From: Devosia sp.
GTDB lineage: Bacteria > Pseudomonadota > Alphaproteobacteria > Rhizobiales > Devosiaceae
Direction of reading: 5' to 3'
DNA: 64,000 nt
NCBI GenBank assembly: GCA_017794705.1
Contig: CP051235.1
Span: forward strand, 1,303,010-1,367,009
The notes beneath the pieces were generated by a model. It was not told where the DNA came from and ran no database searches. It saw only the letters and a list, made by a program, of their open reading frames with translations. Shown here piece after piece: positions 40,711 through 51,079 of this stretch; the stretch's first letter is position 1; each line of letters starts with the position of its first letter. Both the position numbers and the translations under genes were made by a program.

Positions 40711-42977
40711 TGAGCTGCTGTGCGCCCGGAGTTGAGAGTGCCGTCGACCTTTCGGTAAGGCCCGAGAGTGACGACGAGACTCTGCTTGCGGCGTCGCGCG
40801 ATCTGGGCGGCGGGGTGCGGCAGCTGGAACTGGCGCTGCCCGATGTACATTGCGCGGCCTGCATCAAGACCATCGAAGATGCACTTTCCGCCGAACCCAT
40901 GGTCGAGGCAGCGCGGGTCAATTTCTCCTCCAAGCGGGTGCGGATTTCCTACCGGCCCGAGCGCGGGCGGCCGAGCCGCCTGACCCAGAAGATCCGCGAG
41001 GCGGGCTATCGCAATTTCCTTTTGGACCCTGAAAGCGATGCCAGCGGCGACGCAACGCTGTCCGGTCTGGTGCGGGCGCTGGCGGTGGCCGGGTTTGCGG
41101 CCGGCAACATCATGCTGTTTTCCGTCTCGATCTGGTCGGGTGCGGATGCGGTTACGCGCGACCTGTTTCACTGGATTTCGGCGCTGATTGCATTGCCGGC
41201 CGTGGCTTATGCCGGGCAGCCGTTTTTCAAGTCGGCTTTCCGGGCCCTGCAGCATGGGGCGCTCAACATGGACGTGCCGATTTCTCTGGCGGTGATCCTT
41301 GCGACGGCGGTGAGCCTGTTCGAGACGATCAACCAGGGGCAACATGCCTATTTCGATGCGTCGGTGAGTTTGCTGTTCTTCCTTTTGATCGGACGGACGC
41401 TCGACCATCTGATGCGGGAGCGGGCGCGCAGCGCGGTCCGCAACCTTGCCGGGCTGGCGCCAAAGCGGGCGACGCGCATTCATGATGATGCCTCGCGAGA
41501 GCAGATCAAACTGGCCGAGATCGAACCGGGCATGCTGATCGCCGTGGCACCGGGCGACCGGGTGGCGGTGGATGGCGAAGTGGCCGAAGGGCAGAGCGAT
41601 GTCGATCTGTCGCTGGTCAATGGTGAGTCGGTGCCGGAGCGGGTGATGAGGGGCAGCGAATTGCTGGCCGGTACGCTCAATATTTCCGGGCCGTTGGTGG
41701 TGCGGGCGACCCGGCCCGCGGCAAACTCGTTCCTGGCGCGGATGATCGAACTGATGGAAGCAGCGGAAGGCTCGCGGGCGGGCTACAAGCGGATCGCGGA
41801 CCGGGCGGCGGCCATCTATGCGCCGGTGGTGCATGTTCTGGGGCTGGCGACCTTCCTGTTCTGGGGCATCTGGGGCGGGGACTGGCATGCGGCAATGCTT
41901 TACGCCATTGCCGTCCTGATCATCACCTGCCCCTGTGCCTTGGCGCTGGCGGTGCCGATCGTGCATGTGGTGGCGGCGGGGCGGCTGTTTGAGAACGGCG
42001 TGATGATGCGTGACGGCGCAGCGCTTGAACGGCTGGCGGAAGTGTGCGGCGTGGTGTTCGACAAGACCGGCACGCTGACGCTCGGGCGCCCGCAGTTCGA
42101 GGGGCAAGTTTCAGGCGATCCCGAGATGCTGACGATTGCGGCGCGGCTGGCAGCGGTCAGCCAGCATCCGTTCTCGCGGGCGCTGAGCTCGGTCGCCGGC
42201 GATGCCCATCCGCCGCTGACGGCGCATGAGACGCCGGGCCAGGGTGTTGAGGCCGAAATTGAAGGTACTGTCTGGCGCTGGGGCCGGGCGGCATTCTGCA
42301 ATGCCGACCGGTCGGCACCGGACACGGGCGACAGCGTGGTGTGGCTGAGCCGTGACCGGGAGCCGGTGGCCTCGTTCGCCTTTTCCGATGCGGTGCGGCC
42401 GGAGGCGGTTGGCGTGTTGGCCAGACTGCGCCAGGCGGGCCTAAAACTCAGCCTGTTCTCGGGCGACCGGGGGCCGGTCGTGCGGCAGGTGGCGGCGCTG
42501 TTGCAGATCGATGACGCGCGGGCGGAAATGACGCCTGAGGACAAGGTCGCGGCGCTGAACGCTTTGTCGGCTGAAGGCGGCAAGGTGCTGATGGTGGGTG
42601 ACGGTCTGAACGACGCCCCTGCCCTTCGGGCGGCTCATACGTCGATGGCGCCTTCGTCGGCCAGCGACATCGGCCGCAATGCGGCGGACTTCATTTTCAC
42701 CAACGACAATCTGGCGGCTGTGCCCTTCACCCTGTCAATCGCGCGGCGGGCCGCCGCCATGGTGCGCGAGAATTTCGGGCTGGCGATTGCGTATAATATC
42801 GTCGCCGTGCCGTTGGCGGTGACCGGGCATGTCACCCCGCTGGTGGCGGCGATTGCAATGAGTTCCTCGTCCATCCTGGTGACGCTGAACGCACTGCGGC
42901 TGCGCTGGGGCAGTGCCACACCAGTTCCCACCGAGGCACCAACCGCGGTTGTATCGCGACTGGCGGCAGCAGAATGA
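40710..42977 (+). CDS. ccoI: Copper P-type ATPase for cbb3 assembly (CcoI/FixI)
   Basis: A 755-aa P1B-type ATPase that exports copper for the oxidase. An N-terminal Cys patch (MSCCAPG) precedes a heavy-metal domain with CAACIKTIE. Membrane motif CPCALALAVP (ion site), phosphorylation site DKTGTLTLG and hinge GDGLNDAPAL are intact. It overlaps both neighbours (TGATG with ccoH; ATGA with ccoS). Confidence 0.95.
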   Translation: MSCCAPGVESAVDLSVRPESDDETLLAASRDLGGGVRQLELALPDVHCAACIKTIEDALSAEPMVEAARVNFSSKRVRISYRPERGRPSRLTQKIREAGYRNFLLDPESDASGDATLSGLVRALAVAGFAAGNIMLFSVSIWSGADAVTRDLFHWISALIALPAVAYAGQPFFKSAFRALQHGALNMDVPISLAVILATAVSLFETINQGQHAYFDASVSLLFFLLIGRTLDHLMRERARSAVRNLAGLAPKRATRIHDDASREQIKLAEIEPGMLIAVAPGDRVAVDGEVAEGQSDVDLSLVNGESVPERVMRGSELLAGTLNISGPLVVRATRPAANSFLARMIELMEAAEGSRAGYKRIADRAAAIYAPVVHVLGLATFLFWGIWGGDWHAAMLYAIAVLIITCPCALALAVPIVHVVAAGRLFENGVMMRDGAALERLAEVCGVVFDKTGTLTLGRPQFEGQVSGDPEMLTIAARLAAVSQHPFSRALSSVAGDAHPPLTAHETPGQGVEAEIEGTVWRWGRAAFCNADRSAPDTGDSVVWLSRDREPVASFAFSDAVRPEAVGVLARLRQAGLKLSLFSGDRGPVVRQVAALLQIDDARAEMTPEDKVAALNALSAEGGKVLMVGDGLNDAPALRAAHTSMAPSSASDIGRNAADFIFTNDNLAAVPFTLSIARRAAAMVRENFGLAIAYNIVAVPLAVTGHVTPLVAAIAMSSSSILVTLNALRLRWGSATPVPTEAPTAVVSRLAAAE

Positions 42978-43138
42978 GCGCGGTGCTTTTTCTGGTACCG
43001 ATTGCCCTGTTTCTGGGGGCGCTGGGGCTCGTGGCCTTCATCTGGTCGCTGAAAAGCGGGCAGTATGAAGATCTTGAAGGCGATGCGCGGCGCATTCTGA
43101 TGGATGATGAGGCGCCGAAGAAGGGTGGGAAAGAATAG
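42974..43138 (+). CDS. ccoS: cbb3 oxidase assembly protein CcoS (FixS)
   Basis: A 54-aa single-helix protein starting MSAVLFLVPIALFLGALG and continuing WSLKSGQYEDLEGDARRI, the classic CcoS tail. It is required for incorporating cofactors into the oxidase. It overlaps ccoI by the ATGA junction and ends the cco operon. Confidence 0.95.
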   Translation: MSAVLFLVPIALFLGALGLVAFIWSLKSGQYEDLEGDARRILMDDEAPKKGGKE

Positions 43139-43165
43139 GTCTTGCGGTGCTCTGTTCTGTCTCAC

Positions 43166-43216
43166 GGCGCGCACCGGTTTGGTCATGACGCTGGTCGCTA
43201 TGACCAAACCTGCGCC
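43166..43216 (+). terminator. Long hairpin after the cco operon
   Basis: An 11-bp perfect stem (GGTTTGGTCAT at 43176-43186 with its complement at 43200-43210) sits inside an outer GGCGC/GCGCC pairing. It lies 28 nt after the ccoS stop. No T run follows, so it may act as a Rho-dependent or mRNA-stabilising end rather than a classic terminator. Confidence 0.5.
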
Positions 43217-43320
43217 TCCGACGGGGCGGCGAAACTGTTCGCCGGGGTCCTCGGCTTTGCCTCGTCCCGTTCCTTTCTGACGCTGAGTGGGGCACCGCAT
43301 TAGCCCTCTCTTCAGCGTCA

Positions 43321-43439
43321 TACTCGGGCTTGACCCGAGTATCCATACAGCAGTGCCATGCGATGGGGGTTCGTTGCGTCACACGAACGACTGTGCCGGG
43401 TGCAGTCTCATCATGGACCCTCGGGTCAAGCCCGAGGGT
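43321..43439. repeat. REP-like inverted palindrome pair
   Basis: Two hairpins lie about 75 nt apart. The first has arms TACTCGGG/CCCGAGTA with a CTTGA loop (43321-43341). The second has arms ACCCTCGGG/CCCGAGGGT with a TCAAG loop (43417-43439), so it is the inverse orientation of the first. Conceptual frames through it read GLDPR-VH and RVKPEYD, as in the palindromic intergenic repeats often found in Rhizobiales. Confidence 0.75.
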
Positions 43440-43918
43440 GACGACGGAATTTGAGGCAGCCGAAAGCGCCACACGGAAACTCCTGTGGTTATGCAAGAAG
43501 GACAGAGCAGGCGCGGGGCGGTGAACACCTCGATCCTTAGTAGGTAGTGTGAGGCGCACAACGCCCCGCGCAACCGGGATTTGTGGACTATGACGAACAG
43601 GCCGGGGCCCTCCGGAGCCCCGCGGATGCGCCATGCCCCTGATTTGTCCAGTTGCCGGATTCTAGACCGGCCTTCCAGACGGGCATCTGTTCTCCAATGG
43701 TCCGGAAAACAGGCGCAACCCATATCAGACGGCTGCGCAGCGTCTTACACTTGCCCCCTGGCCGAGGGCTACCTGACCGCTTTACCCTGAAACGGGACGA
43801 CTCCCGTTCCACACCGGCCCAAACCCCGCAAAGTGCTCGTGTACACCTCAGCTCAACGCGCGGCTTGTGAGGAAGACTCTACGGCAAGTTCTGAGGGCGG
43901 GGATAACTTCGATCCGGG
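43440..43918. other. Unassigned non-coding stretch, possibly structured RNA
   Basis: About 480 nt without a supported gene. Short frames occur on both strands, but none shows a known family. A GC hairpin lies near 43600-43620 and a clean one at 43791-43808 (AACGGGA, loop CGAC, TCCCGTT). I looked for tmRNA, RNase P, SRP and 6S signatures and did not find them. It may be further repeat-related sequence. Confidence 0.4.
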
Positions 43919-44917
43919 TCAGGCGCGTTCGCGGGTGCGCCGGGCGTGTTCTTCGGCGTCGGCCTCGAGGACCTTTTCGCGGAACAGGGATTCGAGGTTG
44001 TGCGCATCAGGCGCGAGGAACCCTTGCGTGGTCAGCCAACGGTCGAATAGCACCAGCCAGGTGTCGGGCAGTAGGCCGGAACTGTCGGTGCCGAAACCGT
44101 GGGCGCCATCGGCGAAGATGTGCAATTCGGCGGAAACGCCGGCCTGTTTCCAGGCGGTGTAGAGTCTGGCCGAGGCAGCCGGATCAACCTGGGTGTCATC
44201 GTCGGCATGGACGATGAACAGAGGGGCGGCGGTTTCCGGCGGAGTGATGGTTTCGCGCGGCGGGCCATAGATATCGACGGTGAAATCCGGGCGGCTCTCC
44301 GCATCGTGCTGGCAGGCAGCGCCCATGGCGACGGCTCCGCCGGCGGAGAAACCGCCGATGCCGATGCGGTTGGGGTCGACGCCGAGTTCAGCGGCGTGGG
44401 CGCGCACGAAGCGGATGGCTTGACGGCCATCTTCCTCGGCGAGGCCGAGCACCTTGCGCATTTTGTTCCAGACCGGTGTCACTTCGCCAGTCTTGCGGGC
44501 GTGGGCCAGCTGGCGGTGCATTTCGAGGCGGGCCTCGACCATCTCCTCGTGTTTCTCTGGGGTGGGGACCAACCGGTATTTCAATACAAACGTTGTCATG
44601 CCACGGGCGGCGAGCAGGCGGGCGAGCTTGTAGCCCTCGTGATCGATCATCAGGAAATGAAAAGCCCCGCCGGGGGCGATGACCATGGCAGAGCCGTTGG
44701 CCGTGCCGGGGGCCGGATCGAAACGCGTCAGCGTGGGCACGACCACGTTGCGGACCATGCGGTTGGCGGTTTCGTACCACGGGATGGGCATGGTGAGTTC
44801 GCTATGGGTCCAGTCTTCGCTGCCCGGGGCGCGGCCGTCGCCGGGCCAGATGCGATAGACGGCGCTGGCATCTGCCGCTTCGGTGGCCGGGACCTGGGAT
44901 GCGCTGAGATCAGACAT
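43919..44917 (-). CDS. Alpha/beta hydrolase (acetylesterase-like)
   Basis: A 332-aa serine hydrolase of the acetyl-xylan esterase/dienelactone-hydrolase-like group. The nucleophile elbow GFSAGG (~190-195), the HADDDT Asp loop and the catalytic His in DGAHGFG are present, and VIAPGGAFHFL resembles an oxyanion loop. No signal peptide is seen, so it acts in the cytoplasm. It is the last gene of the minus-strand sugar operon; it might deacylate an imported sugar. Confidence 0.83.
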   Translation of the reverse strand: MSDLSASQVPATEAADASAVYRIWPGDGRAPGSEDWTHSELTMPIPWYETANRMVRNVVVPTLTRFDPAPGTANGSAMVIAPGGAFHFLMIDHEGYKLARLLAARGMTTFVLKYRLVPTPEKHEEMVEARLEMHRQLAHARKTGEVTPVWNKMRKVLGLAEEDGRQAIRFVRAHAAELGVDPNRIGIGGFSAGGAVAMGAACQHDAESRPDFTVDIYGPPRETITPPETAAPLFIVHADDDTQVDPAASARLYTAWKQAGVSAELHIFADGAHGFGTDSSGLLPDTWLVLFDRWLTTQGFLAPDAHNLESLFREKVLEADAEEHARRTRERA

Positions 44918-44965
44918 GGATGGATCCTTGCAGGCGGAACGGTTGACTGCTGGAGAGACTAACCC

Positions 44966-45823
44966 TCAAGCGCGGCAGGCGGCCAGCCACTTGTCGATAG
45001 CTTCCAGCGCTTCGGGCTCGTCGAGCCAGGGGGAATGCCCCCTGCCCGGCACGTTGGCATAAATCATGTCCGGGCGGCGGTTTTGCATTTTTTCGACGAT
45101 ATCGGTTGAGACCACTTCGGAGTTTTCACCGCGGATCAGGGCGACCGGCACACCGTCAAGCGCTTCGAACCAGCCCCAGAGATCCCAGACATTGCCGGCG
45201 GAGAAACGGGCTTCGGAAGCACGCTTCAAGGCAATGTCAAAGGTCAGGGCGAGGCCGTTGGGGGTCTCGTGATAGAGGAACTGTATCTCGTCTTCCCAGC
45301 GGCCCTTGGGGACGTTGGTGAAGGCGGTGAGGTTCTTGGCGCGCAGGGCGGCGCCTTCGGCGTAGGTGCGGGCCTCGGGGATCTGGCCGAGAGCGGAGCG
45401 TTGCTTGTTGCCGCCGGACATGTTGATGCCGGCACCGATATCATTGAGGCAGACGCCAATCAGCCTATCCTTGGCGAAGCTGGCCAGTTCCATGGCCAGC
45501 GCGCCGCCGCGCGAGGTGCCGATGAAGGCGGCCTTTTCAATTTCAAGCTCGTCCATCAACCTGACTACGTCCCTGGCCTCCTGATGGGTCAGGTAGGTTT
45601 CCCATGGGCCGTAGTCGGAGGCACCACGGCCGCGCAGGTCGACGCGAATCTGGCGGACGTCCTTGAGGTAGGGCACCAGGTATTTGTAGTCGATGCCATT
45701 GCGGTTGATGCCGCCGATCATGATCAAAGGCATGCCCTCGCCCTCGTCGCGGTAGGCAAGGTTCAGCCCGTCTTCGGATTTGTAGTATTTGAGGTCCCTG
45801 ACGTAGTCGGCGATCATGTTCAT
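44966..45823 (-). CDS. Alpha/beta hydrolase
   Basis: A 285-aa hydrolase with the fold of haloperoxidase and lactonase-type esterases. The nucleophile elbow is GTSRGGALA (~103-111) and the His candidate is in VPGRGHSPWLDEP (~264). A RDEGEG start of the core and an HGG-like oxyanion region are seen. The start could be 45823 or the second ATG at 45817. It lies between the oxidoreductase and the other hydrolase in the same operon. Confidence 0.82.
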   Translation of the reverse strand: MNMIADYVRDLKYYKSEDGLNLAYRDEGEGMPLIMIGGINRNGIDYKYLVPYLKDVRQIRVDLRGRGASDYGPWETYLTHQEARDVVRLMDELEIEKAAFIGTSRGGALAMELASFAKDRLIGVCLNDIGAGINMSGGNKQRSALGQIPEARTYAEGAALRAKNLTAFTNVPKGRWEDEIQFLYHETPNGLALTFDIALKRASEARFSAGNVWDLWGWFEALDGVPVALIRGENSEVVSTDIVEKMQNRRPDMIYANVPGRGHSPWLDEPEALEAIDKWLAACRA

Positions 45824-45848
45824 CGGCGGAATTGGCCTTCTTTTTGGA

Positions 45849-46862
45849 CTAGAGTTTGACGCGCTTGCCGGTGTCGGCGGCGTCGAGCATGGCGGAGATG
45901 ATGCGGGTGTTGTTGAGCCCGTCCTGGCCGTCCGCGAGCAGCGGGGCGCCGTTGACGACGGTCTCGATGAAGTGGGCGACAGCGTCGAGAACGAAACCGG
46001 TCAGATGGGGGCCGAAGGGCGGCACGACCATGTCCATGAAAGCGCCCTTTTCGCCGGTGTAGACCTCGAACATGCGGTTGTGCGAGCCGTCGATGTTGAT
46101 GGCGCCCTTGCTGCCGAGGATTTCGAGCTTCAGGTCTTTGACCGCATTGTAGGTTTTTGGAAGGATCCAGGCGTGTTCGAACACGCCGACGGCGCCGTTC
46201 TTGTATTCGACAGTGGCGACGTGGAAATCGGGTGCGTCGATGCCGAGGTCGTTGAGAATGCCCTTGCGGGAGACGACGTAGACGCTTTCAGGCTCGTCGC
46301 CAATCATCCAGTTCACTACGTCGACCATGTGACTGCCTAGGAACCAGAGAGCCGAGGAGTGGCCGGACCATTTCAGCATGTCCTGGGGGACGGCGATGGT
46401 GTTGGACAGGCGGGTGTAAATGTAACTGGGCTTGCCGATATCGCCGGCCCTGATGGCATTGCGGGCGGCGACCATGGGCGGGTTGGCGCGGTTGTGGAAG
46501 TCGGTCATCAGGATGACGCCGGCCTCCTTCGCAGCGTTCACGATCGCTTCGGCATCCTCGACGGTGGTGGCCAGCGGCTTTTCGACGAGGATGTGCTTGC
46601 CGGCCTTCGCGCAGGCGACGGCGACGTCGCGGTGGGCATGGTCCGGGGTGGCGACGGAGACGGCCTTGATGGTGTCGTCGTTGAGAATGTCGTCGAGCTT
46701 TGTCGTGTGGTAGGCGGCGCCGTAGAGTTCGGCGGCCTCTTTTGCGCGGGCCTCGTCAAGGTCGCAGATGGCGCGGAAATCGACCAGCGGGTGGCGCTGG
46801 TAGGCGGTGGCGTGCCACTTGCCGAACATGCCGACGCCGATTGAAGCAAAACCAGTGGTCAT
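45849..46862 (-). CDS. Gfo/Idh/MocA-family oxidoreductase
   Basis: A 337-aa NAD(P)-dependent sugar oxidoreductase. The N-terminal Rossmann motif GVGMFGKWHATAYQRHP is followed by the catalytic-site EKPLATT (~95-101) and the substrate domain with GSHMVDVVNWMIGDEP. Such enzymes act on sugars and inositols. Its place in an ABC-importer and MurQ operon suggests it modifies the imported sugar, though the substrate is unknown. Confidence 0.9.
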   Translation of the reverse strand: MTTGFASIGVGMFGKWHATAYQRHPLVDFRAICDLDEARAKEAAELYGAAYHTTKLDDILNDDTIKAVSVATPDHAHRDVAVACAKAGKHILVEKPLATTVEDAEAIVNAAKEAGVILMTDFHNRANPPMVAARNAIRAGDIGKPSYIYTRLSNTIAVPQDMLKWSGHSSALWFLGSHMVDVVNWMIGDEPESVYVVSRKGILNDLGIDAPDFHVATVEYKNGAVGVFEHAWILPKTYNAVKDLKLEILGSKGAINIDGSHNRMFEVYTGEKGAFMDMVVPPFGPHLTGFVLDAVAHFIETVVNGAPLLADGQDGLNNTRIISAMLDAADTGKRVKL

Positions 46863-46889
46863 TGTTGTTTCTCCGGGAAACGATAGGGG

Positions 46890-47975
<1,086 letters not shown>

Positions 47976-48007
47976 CAGTTTGTCTCCGTAGAATGGGGTT
48001 GTACCGG

Positions 48008-48844
48008 TCAGTCCTTGACGCCGCCGGCGGCAAGCCCTGCCACCAGGTAACGCTGGACGAACATGAAGAAGAAAAGGGCGGGCATGGTGAAGATCACGGC
48101 GGCAGCCATCATCTCGTTCCATTCAATCGTGTATTCGCCCTGGAAAGACGTCAGGCCCACGGCCAGCACCCAATTGTCCTGGGAGGCGGTCAGCGTGCGG
48201 GCGAGGAAGAATTCGTCCCAGCCGGCGATGAAGCCGAGCACGATCACCACCACCAGTCCGGGCAGCGCCAGCGGCAGGGTGACCCGGTAAAAGGCACCGA
48301 GCCGCGAACAGCCGTCGATCATGGCCTGCTGCTCGATCTCGACGGGGATCTGGTCAAAGAAGCCCTTGAGCAGCCAGGTCGAGACCGGCAGGATGAATGA
48401 GGTCAGCGCGATCGACACACCGGTCAGCGAGTCATAAAGGCCCAGCTGCTGGAAGATGACGAACAGCGGCACGACAATCAGGGCCGCCGGCAGCATCTGG
48501 GTGAACAGGATGATGCCGGTGAAGAACCGGGTGGCGCCGGTCTTGAACCGCGACAGCGCGTAGGCGCCGTTGATGGAGATGACGGCGCAGAACAGCGACA
48601 CGGTGCTGGCCACGAAGAAGGAGTTCTTCATCCACACGGGCACCTGGTTGCCGGTGATCACCGTCCAGAAGGAATCGAGGTTGGGTTCAGCCGGCCAGAG
48701 ATTGGGCGGGAACTGGTAGATGCTGGAGCCTTCGAGCGCCGAGGCGAACATCCAGTAGTAGGGGAAGAACACCACCGCTGCGAAAGCCAGCGTGACGGCG
48801 ATCCAGACCAGGTTGATCAGGCGGTTCTTGAAAAGCGTGCTCAT
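48008..48844 (-). CDS. Sugar ABC transporter permease (MalG type)
   Basis: A 278-aa inner-membrane permease of the CUT1 group. Six helices and the cytoplasmic EAA loop (FFDQIPVEIEQQAMIDGCSRLGAF) are visible. Its start overlaps the upstream permease stop (ATGA), so both are co-translated. Confidence 0.94.
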   Translation of the reverse strand: MSTLFKNRLINLVWIAVTLAFAAVVFFPYYWMFASALEGSSIYQFPPNLWPAEPNLDSFWTVITGNQVPVWMKNSFFVASTVSLFCAVISINGAYALSRFKTGATRFFTGIILFTQMLPAALIVVPLFVIFQQLGLYDSLTGVSIALTSFILPVSTWLLKGFFDQIPVEIEQQAMIDGCSRLGAFYRVTLPLALPGLVVVIVLGFIAGWDEFFLARTLTASQDNWVLAVGLTSFQGEYTIEWNEMMAAAVIFTMPALFFFMFVQRYLVAGLAAGGVKD

Positions 48845-49737
48845 GATGACTTCCGATCCCGCAATGCGAAGCTGAAGTAGATGATGCTGAGAACCAGCAG
48901 GATGAACAAAAGGACCGTGCCCTGGGCGGCGGCATAGCCGATGCGCTGATAGTCGAAAGCCGTGTTGTAGGTCAGGATCGACAGGGTTTCAGTCGAGCGG
49001 GCTGGCCCGCCGCGTGTCATGGCATAAATCATGGTGACGGCGCGGAACGAGTTGAGGATCAGCAACAGGATCAGGATCACATTGACCGCGCGCAGTCCCG
49101 GCAGCGTGACATGGAAGAACCGTGCGATGGGACCGGCGCCATCGATCATGGCTGCCTCATAATGTTCTTTCGGAATGGTCTGCAGACCCGCCAAAAGGAT
49201 GAGCATGGCCAATGGGAAGGCGCGCCAGGCGGTGACCAGAACCAGCGCCGGCATGGCTGTATTGGAGCGCGAGAGCCAGGCGATGGGCGCGTCGATGAAG
49301 CCCAGCTGCATGAGGAAATGGTTGATGACGCCGAACTGGGGATCGAGCATCCACACAAAGATCATCACCGCCACGACTTCCGGGATCGCCCAGGGCAGAA
49401 TGAAGATGGTTCGCAGGAAGCCACGCGCGGGCAGCGGCCGGTAGAGCAGCATGGCAAAGGTCAGACCCAGGCCGTAGGTCAACAGCATGGTCGACAGGCC
49501 ATAGATCGCGGTGACCTTCAGCGAATTCCAGAAATATTCGTCCTGCCAGAGGACGACGTAGTTCAGGAGGCCGATGAAGCGGCCTTCGTTGTAGTTGAGA
49601 ATCCGGGTGTTGTAGAAGCTGAGGGACAGGGCCTGCAGGATCGGCCAGATGATGATGGCGATCACGATCAGGGTGACGGGCGCCAGAAGAAAGATCGGCA
49701 GCCATTCCACGCGTTTGATAAATGCAGGGGTCTTCAT
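48841..49737 (-). CDS. Sugar ABC transporter permease (MalF type)
   Basis: A 298-aa inner-membrane permease, pairing with the MalG-type partner. The first helix is in FLLAPVTLIVIAIIIWP and the EAA loop is LQTIPKEHYEAAMIDGAGPIARF. It follows the binding-protein gene after a 106-nt gap that contains a strong hairpin. Confidence 0.93.
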   Translation of the reverse strand: MKTPAFIKRVEWLPIFLLAPVTLIVIAIIIWPILQALSLSFYNTRILNYNEGRFIGLLNYVVLWQDEYFWNSLKVTAIYGLSTMLLTYGLGLTFAMLLYRPLPARGFLRTIFILPWAIPEVVAVMIFVWMLDPQFGVINHFLMQLGFIDAPIAWLSRSNTAMPALVLVTAWRAFPLAMLILLAGLQTIPKEHYEAAMIDGAGPIARFFHVTLPGLRAVNVILILLLILNSFRAVTMIYAMTRGGPARSTETLSILTYNTAFDYQRIGYAAAQGTVLLFILLVLSIIYFSFALRDRKSS

Positions 49738-49780
49738 TTTCCCGTTCCCTCATTGAGCCCTGATTGGGCTGTTTGTGGCT

Positions 49781-49811
49781 CCCCGGGCCGGGCGCGAACG
49801 CCGGTCCGGGG
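49781..49811 (-). other. Strong UUCG-type hairpin between binding protein and permease
   Basis: A 12-bp stem (with one mismatch and one bulge) and a TTCG tetraloop in the transcribed orientation. It lies between the binding-protein stop and the MalF-type permease start, where such hairpins commonly give more binding protein than permease. Confidence 0.7.
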
Positions 49812-49843
49812 CGCGAAGTCGTCTGGCCGTGACGGCCGTCCCG

Positions 49844-51079
49844 TCAGAGCATCAGGGCCCAGGTTTCGAGGCGGCTCTGCAGGCGGTCCAGGCCCTCTTC
49901 AACCGAGACGGCGTCCGAGAAGATTTCCGACAGGGCGTCAACCACGATCTGGCGGAATTCGGCGGACTGGACCACGTATCCCGGAGGAGCATAGCCGATA
50001 CCACCCGGATATTTGGCGGCGATTTCAACCATGTCGGCAACCCATGGGTTGGCGGCGAGGAATTCGTCACTCGGCTGCACGCTGGTGCCCGGAATCTGCT
50101 GGAACTCTTCGAGCCAGCGGCGCTGCATGTCTTCGCTCATGTAGAAGGTGAGCAATTCGCAGGCGACCTCGGGATGAGCGGTGTCAGCGGGAATGCCGAA
50201 GAAGGCACCGCCGGTGATGGCCGCGTGGGTCGGGGTCGGCATGACTTCGAAGGTCAGATTGTCCATGCCCTCGGTGATGGCCGGGCCGATGAGCCACGGA
50301 CCCTCGAACATGATGGCCACCTGGCCTTCCATGAACAGGTCGCGGGCTGCGGCGATGTTCAGGCCGATCGGGGCCAGGCCCTCGTCCATGTAGCGCTTGA
50401 TCCAGGTGATGGCTTCGACGTTGATGGGATCGTTGGCGGTGATGGTGCCATCCCAGTCGGAGAAGTCGGAGCCAAAGCCGATGACCCACTGCATGGCGTT
50501 GATGTAGACGTGAATGGCCGCAGCCATGTCGTTGCCGAAGGCATAGCCGTAAGCGCCGGTCGTTTCCTTGACCGCCTTAGCGACTTCGTAGAGCTCTTCG
50601 ACGGTTGTGGGGGATTCAACGCCTGCTGCTTCAAGCAGGTCATTGTTCACCACCATGGACCAGGGGCTCATGGTCAGCGGCACACCGTAGGTGACGCCAT
50701 CGACCTGGGCGAAGCTGACCGAAGGCAGCAACGTGTCGCCAAAGCCGCCCTGAGCGATACATTCGTCAAGCGGCATCAGCGTGCTGGCATCGATCATCGG
50801 CGCCAGCATGTTGGTGAACAGCGGCATGAAGTCCGGCGAGACACCGGCCGCAATCTGCGTGGTCACCTGGCGTTCGAAGTCGGCAGCGCTCATCGCCGTC
50901 TTGGAGACGGTGATATCCGGGTGCTGTTCCTGGATATAGTCGATGCCGGCCTGCCACCAATCGCCCATCGGGCCTTCGGTGAACATCCAGTTGGGGAACT
51001 TGAGTTCCTCCTGGGCGACGGCACCGGTTGCGGTCATCGCAACCACGGCGCACGCCATAGTCAGTTTGGTTAGGTTCAT
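49844..51079 (-). CDS. Sugar ABC transporter substrate-binding protein
   Basis: A 411-aa periplasmic family-1 solute-binding protein. A Sec signal peptide runs to about residue 22 (ATGAVAQ). The mature protein has the two-lobe shape typical of maltose/oligosaccharide binders, with [16 protein letters not shown] in the first lobe. Its start overlaps murQ (ATGA), so the importer is tied directly to MurQ. The natural reading is amino-sugar or muropeptide-sugar uptake; the ligand is not proven. Confidence 0.92.
   Translation of the reverse strand: MNLTKLTMACAVVAMTATGAVAQEELKFPNWMFTEGPMGDWWQAGIDYIQEQHPDITVSKTAMSAADFERQVTTQIAAGVSPDFMPLFTNMLAPMIDASTLMPLDECIAQGGFGDTLLPSVSFAQVDGVTYGVPLTMSPWSMVVNNDLLEAAGVESPTTVEELYEVAKAVKETTGAYGYAFGNDMAAAIHVYINAMQWVIGFGSDFSDWDGTITANDPINVEAITWIKRYMDEGLAPIGLNIAAARDLFMEGQVAIMFEGPWLIGPAITEGMDNLTFEVMPTPTHAAITGGAFFGIPADTAHPEVACELLTFYMSEDMQRRWLEEFQQIPGTSVQPSDEFLAANPWVADMVEIAAKYPGGIGYAPPGYVVQSAEFRQIVVDALSEIFSDAVSVEEGLDRLQSRLETWALML

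Noticed and set aside
43440..43918. A possible tmRNA, RNase P, SRP or 6S gene
   Set aside because: The tag sequence, the GAGGAAA core and the SRP tetraloop signatures are all missing.
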